A stretch of 18,843 nt of DNA, taken from NCBI GenBank assembly GCA_002396665.1, contig DGYJ01000070.1:36754-55596 (forward strand), written 5' to 3'. The notes beneath the pieces were generated by a model. It was not told the DNA's origin, searched no databases, and saw only the letters and a list, made by a program, of their open reading frames with translations. A program made the translations under genes and the position numbers. This document shows, piece after piece, positions 1 through 5,975 of this stretch (positions are counted from its first letter, which is position 1; each line of letters begins with the position of its first letter). Origin of the DNA: Bdellovibrionaceae bacterium UBA5009. GTDB lineage: Bacteria > Bdellovibrionota > Bdellovibrionia > Bdellovibrionales > Bdellovibrionaceae.

Positions 1-98
1 CCGGCACTGTCATAGCCGCGGTACTCGAGTTTGCGAAGTCCATTCAAAATAACATCTTTTGGATCCAAGGGGCCAAGATAGCCGACAATTCCACACAT
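1..98 (-). CDS. glmS: Glucosamine-6-phosphate synthase, N-terminal fragment (cut by window edge)
   Basis: The minus strand from position 98 reads MCGIVGYLGPLDPKDV and continues into LRKLEYRGYDSAG, where the window ends. This is the classic start of the class II glutamine amidotransferase domain of GlmS. Cys2, exposed after Met removal, is the nucleophile that releases ammonia from glutamine, and the RGYDSAG block is a family signature. The enzyme makes glucosamine-6-phosphate from fructose-6-phosphate and glutamine, the entry step to UDP-GlcNAc. Only 32 codons are present and the rest lies to the left. Three bases separate it from the glmU stop codon, so the two are almost certainly co-transcribed. 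Any internal regulation cannot be judged from this fragment. Confidence 0.93.
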   Translation of the reverse strand, partial: MCGIVGYLGPLDPKDVILNGLRKLEYRGYDSA

Positions 99-101
99 AC
101 T

Positions 102-1478
102 TTATTCTTTCGTCTCTGGCTTTTTCAGATTGTAATTTTCTTTGACCACTTGTTTGCCACGGGCCACCGCCAAGGCTTTGGCCGGAACAGATTTAGTAAT
201 CGTTGAGCCCGAACCAATCACCGCATCATCACCAACTTCCACCGGAGCAATAAACTGAGTATCACTTCCGACAAAAACGCGGTCCCCGATTTTCGTTCGA
301 TATTTTTTGCGGTCCACAGCGTAGTTGCAAGTGATGGTCCCGCAACCAACGTTCACTTCCTCGCCAATATCCGCATCACCTAAATAAGTTAAATGTCCTG
401 CTTTTGATTTTTTTCCAAATTGAACATTCTTAAGTTCGACAAAGTTCCCCACATGGGAATCTTCCATCATCGTTGTTCCAGGTCGAAGTCTTGCGTAGGG
501 GCCCACCGAACATTTCGATTGCACCTGCACGTTCTCAAGATAACTTCCTGCGCGAATTTGCACGCTATCGCCAACTTTAGAATCAGAAATAAAAACATTG
601 GGCTCGATCACAGAAAAAGAACCAACAATAGTTTGTCCGCGCAAAAAACAGTTGGGATATAAAACACTTCCAGGTCCCACTTGCACTGTGGGCTCAACAT
701 AGGTTGTGCGCGGATCAATCACAACAACGCCATCATCCATCAACTGAACAATCTTTTGCTTAAAAACTTCTTTCGTTGCGAACGCCAATTCTTTTTGCGT
801 GTTCACACCATGGGCCACGCGGGAATCCGACGGAATGGCGCGCACTTTCAATTTGGCCTCAAGGGCTAAGGCAATTAAATCCGTTAAATAATATTCTTTT
901 TGAGCATTATTATTTTGTATTCTTGGCAAATAATCCTTAAGAACCCCGGCCTTCACAACATAAATTCCTGTATTTACTTCTTGAATTTTTAATGTTTCAG
1001 CAGAGGCATCTTTGGCTTCAACGATGGCTTTTAAACTTCCATTTTGACGAACAATGCGGCCGTAGTTCCCAGGCTCTTTTAACTTCACCGTCACCACAGC
1101 CAAATCACACTTTTCTTCTTTGAATTCGCGGACAAAATTTTTAATGTCAGAGGCCTGGATTAAAGGGTGATCCCCATTTAAAATCACAACATCACCATCA
1201 ATTGAATCGACCTCAGCGGATGAAACGGCATCAGCTGTTCCTTGGGGATTTTTTTGTGGATAACAGGTCACATTCAGGGGCTCGACAACCTGACGAACTA
1301 AACTTTCGCCGTGGCCAACAACTAAACGAATTTGTTCGCTGCCTGCATCGCGGGCTGCGCGGATGACTCTTTCAATCAAAGGCCGTCCAGCCACTGGATG
1401 TAAAACTTTAGGAAGTGGGGACTTCATGCGAGTACCTTTACCCGCCGCAAGAATAATGGCCGTTAATGTCGAACTCAT
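102..1478 (-). CDS. glmU: Bifunctional GlmU: GlcN-1-P acetyltransferase / GlcNAc-1-P uridylyltransferase
   Basis: The 458-residue protein matches the usual GlmU length. The N-terminal half carries the nucleotidyltransferase signature LAAGKGTRM (about residues 10-18) followed by PLPKVLHPVAGRPL, with GYGRIVR further on. The C-terminal half is a left-handed beta-helix of hexapeptide repeats. It contains KAGHLTYLGDADIG with the acetyltransferase catalytic His, and NVGCGTITCNY. The enzyme acetylates glucosamine-1-phosphate and couples the product to UTP, giving UDP-GlcNAc for peptidoglycan and LPS in the cytoplasm. The start is supported by AAGGAAGG about 7 bases upstream. It precedes glmS by 3 bases on the same strand and diverges from the HAD gene across 44 bases. 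Nothing in it looks unusual. Confidence 0.97.
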   Translation of the reverse strand: MSSTLTAIILAAGKGTRMKSPLPKVLHPVAGRPLIERVIRAARDAGSEQIRLVVGHGESLVRQVVEPLNVTCYPQKNPQGTADAVSSAEVDSIDGDVVILNGDHPLIQASDIKNFVREFKEEKCDLAVVTVKLKEPGNYGRIVRQNGSLKAIVEAKDASAETLKIQEVNTGIYVVKAGVLKDYLPRIQNNNAQKEYYLTDLIALALEAKLKVRAIPSDSRVAHGVNTQKELAFATKEVFKQKIVQLMDDGVVVIDPRTTYVEPTVQVGPGSVLYPNCFLRGQTIVGSFSVIEPNVFISDSKVGDSVQIRAGSYLENVQVQSKCSVGPYARLRPGTTMMEDSHVGNFVELKNVQFGKKSKAGHLTYLGDADIGEEVNVGCGTITCNYAVDRKKYRTKIGDRVFVGSDTQFIAPVEVGDDAVIGSGSTITKSVPAKALAVARGKQVVKENYNLKKPETKE

Positions 1479-1522
1479 GGTCTTACCTTCCTTTTTAGAA
1501 CAAAATCAGGCTTAATATTCTC

Positions 1523-2221
1523 ATGACGTTTCAAGGTTTTCAAACTCTGATTTTTGATTTAGATGACACTCTGATACCCACATCAGATGTGTTGGTCCCC
1601 CCAGCCTTGGAACGCACCTACAAAGTGTTACAAAAATACAATCACCCATGGACTTTTGATCAATTTAATGAGTTTCGAAAAAGCCACATTGAAAACCATA
1701 GCCATAGACAAATTTTCAAAATTTTGTGCGATGGCCAAAGCTCAATGCCCATCGCGGAACGCGCCAAAATGCTGAAAGAAATGGAAGGCGAATTTTACTC
1801 TCTGCAAAGCCTGCCAAGTCTTTCTTTGATCGAAGGGGCAAAAGAAAATCTGGAAATCCTTTCGCAAAAATACAAATTGATCCTGCTGACTGCCGGAGAA
1901 GAACACGCGCAAAAGTTAAAAATACAAAAAGTACAGATTTTTAATTATTTTCACTTGATTCAAGTGGCTGATCATAGCGCGAATTTTTCAAAAAAATCCA
2001 TTTTAGAAAATTGGGTACAAAAAGGAGTTATCAATCCAGCCTCAACACTGAGTATCGGGAATCGACTGAAAGAAGAAATCGAAGCCACCAAAAGCGTTGG
2101 GGGTTCCACATGTTATTTTCGCTATGGCGAACATAAAGTCGAAGAGCCCACGAACGAGTTACAAAAACCCAATTTTGAAATTTATCACCATAGGGATTTG
2201 ATCTCGACATGCCAGCTTTAA
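1523..2221 (+). CDS. HAD-like hydrolase, substrate unknown
   Basis: A 232-residue cytoplasmic protein. HAD motif I is FDLDDTLIP (residues 11-19), with Asp12 as the expected nucleophile and Asp14 as the acid/base. Motif II is the Thr in LILLTAG, a motif III Lys lies in the FSKKSILENW stretch, and motif IV is SIGNRLKEEIEATKSVGG, where N/E residues stand in place of the commoner GD...D. Between motifs I and II is an alpha-helical cap of C1 type. These features support a phosphatase or phosphonatase-like HAD enzyme but do not name a substrate. No good SD precedes the ATG. Its last 13 bases overlap the histidine kinase gene, so the two are probably co-translated. A link to signalling is only suggested by that arrangement. 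Confidence 0.85.
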   Translation: MTFQGFQTLIFDLDDTLIPTSDVLVPPALERTYKVLQKYNHPWTFDQFNEFRKSHIENHSHRQIFKILCDGQSSMPIAERAKMLKEMEGEFYSLQSLPSLSLIEGAKENLEILSQKYKLILLTAGEEHAQKLKIQKVQIFNYFHLIQVADHSANFSKKSILENWVQKGVINPASTLSIGNRLKEEIEATKSVGGSTCYFRYGEHKVEEPTNELQKPNFEIYHHRDLISTCQL

Positions 2222-4023
2222 AAACCTCTTTCTTATTGGTTGGCCATTGGCCACAAAGATTGCACGACATCGGGGCTAGTTTCTTCGAAGATCTGACCCA
2301 GGCCTCGAAGTCTGATATTCAATTTGAAGTCCTCGGCCTATCTATTACCTCTTTGCTCGAAAAAAAGTTCGATTCCTTGATTGAAAAATGGAAAAAACAA
2401 AACCCATTCTTGCAATTGATTTTAGTTTGCACAGATGACTACCCGGCCGCACAATTCCTGCAGCTTCATCAGAAGTATCATTTTTTTAGTGTGTTAAACT
2501 CGTTCGAAGGCAGTCAGCTTGAAAACAATTTATATCTTGCACTTGAAAAAGCCCAAGAGCTTCGTCAAGAACAAAACCTAGAGCGTCTTATCCAAGAGCA
2601 GAACGAGCATCTTTCAAACTTGTATAAAGATTTAGAAGACCGTGTTGAAAAACGGACCAGATACTTAACCGAGGCCAGACAAAAACTTTTTGTCACCAAT
2701 TCGCGCATTGAAACATTTCGTAAAACCGTGCAGTCCATTTACGAGGCCCGCTCTGTGGCTGAAATTGAAAAACAATTGAATGATTCGCTGAATGCAGATT
2801 TAAAAACATCATGGATACGAATTTTATTTTCCCCCCAAGACGAGATCTTCCAACAGCAGGTCGGAACGAAATTGCAATTTCATCAGTTACAAGTTCCACT
2901 TTTTTCCCATGATCGCAGAATTGGTTCTTTGTTTTTTATGCGATCCCCTCAGCAGTCCTTTCTTCGCGAAGAAACCGATTTTCTGAATCGCCTTTCTGAA
3001 ACTGTGTCCTTGGCTTTAGATCGTCTTAAAAAAATTGAAGAGCTCGGCGTGCTTAAAGAGCAATGGGAATCCACTTTTGATGCGATTCTAGACCCTGTTG
3101 CCTTGATCGATGACAACTACGAAATCATCCAGGCCAATAAGTCATTTCAGTCTTCGAACACATCCAGCAAAGCTAAAAAATGTTTTGAAATTTTATTTGG
3201 CCGAACCGAACCCTGTGAAGGTTGCCAGCGTGGGAAAAACTTTCAGCTCAAAAATCCCGCATCGACATTTCAAGTGACTAGTCAGCAAATTAAACTAGAC
3301 GAAGATAAAAAAAATGCCTACATCCATTTTTATAAAGACATTTCTGAAAATTTAAAAATGGAAAAGCAAATTCTAGATTCAGCTCGCAGGGCTGAATTGG
3401 GAACCATCAGTAGCAGTATTGCCCATGAATTGAACAATCCCTTGGGTGGAATCTTGACCTATACTCAGTTGATCAAAATGGATCTGGACTCTAGGGACCC
3501 TATTTATCCAGACATTGTCGAGATCGAAAAAGGAGCATTACGCTGCAAAGATATTATTCAAAACATGCTGATCTTCACCCGCAATCCCGAAATCGACGAA
3601 ATTCAAGATATTGATTTAGCCGAAGTCCTGCAAAGGGCTTTTAAAATTATGGAGCTGCAAACCAAATCCCTTGGCATCGAAATTCAACTGATCCAGCCCG
3701 TTCCGGTTAAAAAATTCCGCGGACATAGAAATTTACTGGCCCAGGCCTTTAAAAATTTACTGCAAATTTCTTTGGACAATATGAAGGGTGATCGCACCCA
3801 AAATAAGATCTTGATTCAAATGGTGAATACAGAAACTGGGACTGATCTTTTCCTAAGTCCATTTTGTGAGGCTGAAAAAAACATGAATTCTTCTCAAACA
3901 TATTCGTGGTCTTTAGCGACACAAATTTTTCAGGAACAAAATGCCCAACTGGAAATAAAAACCACGTCCAGTCGAGGTTCCCAGGCAAAAATTTCATTCT
4001 CTCGTCCAGTTTTGACGTCCTGA
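2209..4023 (+). CDS. Hybrid-like sensor histidine kinase with degenerate ATPase domain
   Basis: A 604-residue protein with no clear membrane segments, so probably cytoplasmic. In order it has: a receiver-like fold without the usual acidic pocket (about 1-118, ending in a K/E-rich helix); a coiled coil (about 118-165); a GAF-like region (about 170-275); a PAS-like domain (about 285-380) with C325, C336 and C339 in C-x10-C-x2-C; and a HisKA H-box AHELNNPLGG with His406. The C-terminal region lines up with HATPase_c, but Ile520 replaces the N-box metal-binding Asn, there is no DxGxG G1 box, and the G2 region reads QTYSWSLAT where GTGLGLS is expected. It can be phosphorylated in principle, but self-phosphorylation looks unlikely. 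The downstream NtrC-type regulator is the obvious partner. The overlapping HAD gene suggests shared expression. A sequencing frameshift is unlikely because the frame stays open and the F-x-PF segment of the domain is retained. Confidence 0.85.
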   Translation: MPALKTSFLLVGHWPQRLHDIGASFFEDLTQASKSDIQFEVLGLSITSLLEKKFDSLIEKWKKQNPFLQLILVCTDDYPAAQFLQLHQKYHFFSVLNSFEGSQLENNLYLALEKAQELRQEQNLERLIQEQNEHLSNLYKDLEDRVEKRTRYLTEARQKLFVTNSRIETFRKTVQSIYEARSVAEIEKQLNDSLNADLKTSWIRILFSPQDEIFQQQVGTKLQFHQLQVPLFSHDRRIGSLFFMRSPQQSFLREETDFLNRLSETVSLALDRLKKIEELGVLKEQWESTFDAILDPVALIDDNYEIIQANKSFQSSNTSSKAKKCFEILFGRTEPCEGCQRGKNFQLKNPASTFQVTSQQIKLDEDKKNAYIHFYKDISENLKMEKQILDSARRAELGTISSSIAHELNNPLGGILTYTQLIKMDLDSRDPIYPDIVEIEKGALRCKDIIQNMLIFTRNPEIDEIQDIDLAEVLQRAFKIMELQTKSLGIEIQLIQPVPVKKFRGHRNLLAQAFKNLLQISLDNMKGDRTQNKILIQMVNTETGTDLFLSPFCEAEKNMNSSQTYSWSLATQIFQEQNAQLEIKTTSSRGSQAKISFSRPVLTS

Positions 4024-4045
4024 AAGCCCTTTCTGTATTGGTTTT

Positions 4046-4076
4046 TTTGACAGTCCCGTCAAATTTGTTTTACCCT
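4046..4076 (+). promoter_or_regulatory. Candidate promoter with embedded inverted repeat upstream of the response regulator
   Basis: TTTGAC (4046-4051), a 6-base spacer and GTCAAA (4058-4063) form a perfect inverted repeat. The left arm overlaps TTGACA (4047-4052), a consensus -35 hexamer. An 18-base spacer leads to TACCCT (4071-4076), a weak -10. The dyad would suit a dimeric regulator, possibly the response regulator itself. It could also be a weak terminator of the kinase gene, but no U-tract follows. The 140-base gap between kinase and regulator makes a separate promoter reasonable. Confidence 0.3.
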
Positions 4077-4163
4077 TAAAGTAATCGTAAAAACTTAACC
4101 AGAGTTTTTGATTTTTATGTCGTTATCATGATGATGACAGGCACCCACCAGGAAGGAAGGTCC

Positions 4164-5582
4164 ATGAAAATCAACCGAGTTCTTGTTCTTGATGATGAAT
4201 CAAGTCTTCGAACAGCCCTTTTTCGCGTCCTTGATAAAAAGGGATTCAAAGTGATCACGGCCAATCGAATTGACGAGGCGAAATCACTTTGCCAAGGTGA
4301 TAATCTTGTGGATTTAGCCATTGTCGATCTGAATTTACCAGACGGCGACGGCATTGAATTTATGAGTTACTTGAAGGCGCTCTCACCTTCAACCCAAGTG
4401 ATTATTCTGACAGGCCATGGAACAATCGAGTCCGCTTTAAGAGCGACCCAAAAAGGTGCTTTTCACTTTGTGACCAAGCCTTTCAACCTAGATGAACTTT
4501 TAAGCCTTGTGGATAAAGCCCTGACCCACAAACACTTGCAGCAAGAAAATCAACAGCTGCGTAGCGAATTGAACAAAAAATACAACTTCGACCAAATTGT
4601 TGGCGATAGTCAGCAAATTCAAAATGTCTTACGACTGGTCGAGCGCGTAGCAGATTCTGACTCAACAGTGCTTATTTCAGGCGAAAGCGGAACAGGCAAA
4701 GAATTGATTGCGCGAGCGATCCATTACAATTCACATCGCAAACAGGGGCCCTTTGTGGCCATCAATTGCGGAGCCATCCCTTCTGAACTTCTGGAAAGCG
4801 AGCTTTTTGGTCATATGAAGGGCTCTTTCACTGGCGCCATTGCCAATCGCGTGGGCCGTTTTGAAATGGCCGATGAAGGCACTTTGTTTTTGGATGAAAT
4901 CGGTGACTTGAATCCTTCGCTGCAAGTTAAAATCTTGCGCGCCCTTCAAGAAAGAAGTTTTGAACCCGTCGGCAGCACTAAAACTGTGCAAGTGAATGTG
5001 CGTGTGATTGCGGCCACGAACGTGAATCTTGAAGCCGCTGTCGAGGGCGGAAGATTCCGCGAAGATCTGTATTACAGATTAAATGTCATCCCCGTTTCCT
5101 TACCCGCGCTGCGCGAACGCAAATCTGATATTCCACAACTCTTAAGTCACTTTATGGATGTGCTTGGCAAATCCAAAGGCGGCAGAAAACTGAATGGAGT
5201 TTCTGCCGAAGCCCTAGAGTGCCTAACAAACTATCCATGGCCTGGAAATATTCGCGAACTTGAAAACTTTGTCGAGCGCATGACCATTTTAAAAGGCCAT
5301 GGCATTCTTGAACTGCTCGATCTTCCAGACAAATACCGTGGATCAAAAGCCATTAAACAAAATGCCGAGGCCTTTGATATTCCTGATAATGGTTTGGATT
5401 TTAATTCTGCGGTTGATGCCTACGAAAATGCATTGATCTTGCGAGCATTAGAAAAAACAGGCTGGAATCGCAATCAGGCCGCCATGCTTTTAAAACTCAA
5501 TCGAACAACTTTGGTAGAGAAGATTAAGAAAAAAGGCCTTAAGCCACCCCATGGTCAAGAGATCATGGATCTAGGCTATTAA
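4164..5582 (+). CDS. NtrC-family sigma-54-dependent response regulator
   Basis: The start chosen is the ATG at 4164, directly behind GGAAGGAAGG, giving 472 residues that begin MKINRVLVLDDE. An in-frame ATG at 4128 has no SD and would add 12 residues before the receiver fold. The receiver domain (1-120) has D10/D11, phospho-acceptor Asp55 (IVDLNLP), Thr83 and Lys105. The AAA+ domain has Walker A GESGTGKE (173-180), the sigma-54 contact loop GSFTGA (220-225, a common variant of GAFTGA), Walker B LFLDEIGDL (241-249) and an arginine-finger region FREDLYYRLN. A Fis-type helix-turn-helix occupies about 435-460. It should activate sigma-54 promoters after phosphorylation. All catalytic residues are intact, unlike in the kinase encoded upstream. 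Targets are not visible in this window. Confidence 0.95.
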   Translation: MKINRVLVLDDESSLRTALFRVLDKKGFKVITANRIDEAKSLCQGDNLVDLAIVDLNLPDGDGIEFMSYLKALSPSTQVIILTGHGTIESALRATQKGAFHFVTKPFNLDELLSLVDKALTHKHLQQENQQLRSELNKKYNFDQIVGDSQQIQNVLRLVERVADSDSTVLISGESGTGKELIARAIHYNSHRKQGPFVAINCGAIPSELLESELFGHMKGSFTGAIANRVGRFEMADEGTLFLDEIGDLNPSLQVKILRALQERSFEPVGSTKTVQVNVRVIAATNVNLEAAVEGGRFREDLYYRLNVIPVSLPALRERKSDIPQLLSHFMDVLGKSKGGRKLNGVSAEALECLTNYPWPGNIRELENFVERMTILKGHGILELLDLPDKYRGSKAIKQNAEAFDIPDNGLDFNSAVDAYENALILRALEKTGWNRNQAAMLLKLNRTTLVEKIKKKGLKPPHGQEIMDLGY

Positions 5583-5614
5583 TAAAAAATTGAGTGGCCT
5601 CGCCATCCGCTCAA
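5581..5614 (-). terminator. Rho-independent terminator, minus strand, downstream of the 33-codon ORF
   Basis: Read on the minus strand, TTGAGCGG (5614-5607), a 9-base loop and CCACTCAA (5597-5590) make an 8-pair stem with one G-U. TTTTTTATT follows at once. This is a standard intrinsic terminator. It faces the 3' end of the response regulator and lies 62 bases past the stop of the small ORF at 5676-5777. The speB gene further upstream has a terminator of its own, so this one implies an additional minus-strand transcript between them. Confidence 0.65.
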
Positions 5615-5675
5615 TCCTTCGAAACCGTCCGGGTTTTAAGCCCATGGTTCAAACTCTAGAGCCCATCGTTAATTG

Positions 5676-5777
5676 CTAATGTAGATCTTTTAAAATCTTG
5701 AGGATCAACAGAACTAGTCTAAGGACCTTCTCAAGTATTTGAAATATCAACCGAAAATACCTATATGGTGTAGGCAT
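5676..5777 (-). CDS. Small ORF, 33-residue amphipathic cationic peptide, possible type I toxin or small membrane protein
   Basis: An ATG at 5777 on the minus strand is preceded, with 5 bases of spacing, by AAAGGAGG (5790-5783), a full-strength SD. The ORF runs 33 codons to TAG. The peptide begins MPTPYRYFRL; the rest is Leu/Ile/Val-rich with R9, E16, K17, R20, K27, K30 and D31 falling mostly on one helical face, ending in DLH. That gives a short cationic amphipathic helix able to insert in a membrane, similar in style to E. coli TisB (29 residues), though homology is not claimed. The SD sits in a hairpin (5783-5800) and a terminator lies at 5581-5614. No convincing promoter was found; read-through from speB or a weak promoter near 5930-5900 is possible. 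It could also be a leader peptide or a chance ORF in a structured RNA. Confidence 0.55.
   Translation of the reverse strand: MPTPYRYFRLIFQILEKVLRLVLLILKILKDLH
5739..5767 (+). promoter_or_regulatory. Candidate sigma-70 promoter for an antisense RNA
   Basis: TTGAAA (5739-5744) is a five-of-six -35. An exact 17-base spacer leads to TATATG (5762-5767), a four-of-six -10. Transcription would begin near 5774. The promoter lies inside the minus-strand 33-codon ORF and points out across its start codon and SD. No plus-strand protein gene follows, so if it is active its product is an RNA. Confidence 0.4.
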
Positions 5778-5782
5778 TTTAG

Positions 5783-5800
5783 CCTCCTTTATAAAGGAAG
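5783..5800 (-). promoter_or_regulatory. Hairpin sequestering the SD of the 33-codon ORF
   Basis: On the minus strand CTTCCTT (5800-5794), loop TATA and AAGGAGG (5789-5783) form seven continuous pairs with one G-U. The right arm is the SD itself, so ribosome access should be blocked unless the hairpin opens. This is typical of type I toxin mRNAs and of translationally controlled leaders. It is a sequence observation only and no folding energy was computed. Confidence 0.5.
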
Positions 5801-5818
5801 GTTAACTTTCGATAGTTT

Positions 5819-5847
5819 CAGACGGCGAGGCCAAAACTCGCCGTTTG
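5819..5847 (+). terminator. Strong hairpin, probable terminator of the antisense RNA or of read-through from the regulator
   Basis: CAGACGGCGAG (5819-5829), a 7-base loop and CTCGCCGTTTG (5837-5847) form an 11-pair stem with one G-U, followed by CATTTTG. The short T-stretch makes it a moderate plus-strand terminator. On the minus strand no U-tract follows, so there it would instead be a leader hairpin of the 33-codon ORF. Confidence 0.5.
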
Positions 5848-5940
5848 CATTTTGTGCGCCAATTTCAGACGATTCTGCTTATGACCAATCGGCCAGATGA
5901 TGGCCTCATAACTGAGTAATAAATTACAAAGATTCTTAAG

Positions 5941-5975
5941 ATAAAAAATTGAGCACATGAAATCACATCATGTGC
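5941..5975 (-). terminator. Rho-independent terminator of the ureohydrolase gene
   Basis: On the minus strand GCACATG (5975-5969), a 9-base loop and CATGTGC (5959-5953) form a perfect 7-pair stem, then TCAATTTTTTAT. The stop codon of the ureohydrolase gene falls in the loop, so the terminator overlaps the end of the gene. Its T-tract shares 13 bases with the terminator at 5581-5614. Confidence 0.7.

Larger units (their letters stand above)
5774..5853 (+). ncRNA. Candidate antisense small RNA (about 80 nt)
   Basis: From the predicted start near 5774 to the T-stretch after the hairpin at 5819-5847, the plus strand would give a compact RNA of about 80 nt with no ORF. It is fully complementary to the start codon, SD and leader of the minus-strand 33-codon ORF. 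It carries CCTCCTTTA (5783-5791), which resembles the anti-SD end of 16S rRNA simply because it is the complement of a perfect SD. The layout matches type I antitoxins that block translation. Existence of the RNA rests on the promoter and hairpin alone. Confidence 0.35.

Noticed and set aside
4128..4163. The upstream ATG at 4128 as start of the response regulator.
   Set aside because: The ATG at 4164 follows GGAAGGAAGG and begins exactly at the receiver domain. The 12 extra residues match nothing.
5628..5665. GGTTCAAACTC resembles a tRNA T-loop.
   Set aside because: The flanking bases do not form a T-stem and no acceptor or anticodon arms pair around it.
5583..5853. A c-di-GMP or other known riboswitch class in the intergenic region.
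   Set aside because: No conserved aptamer core was recognisable, and the small ORF with SD, hairpins and terminator accounts for the structure better.
5582..5953. The 13-base direct repeat ATAAAAAATTGAG at 5582-5594 and 5941-5953 as a target-site duplication around an inserted element.
   Set aside because: Each copy is the T-tract and first stem bases of a minus-strand intrinsic terminator, which explains the similarity without insertion.
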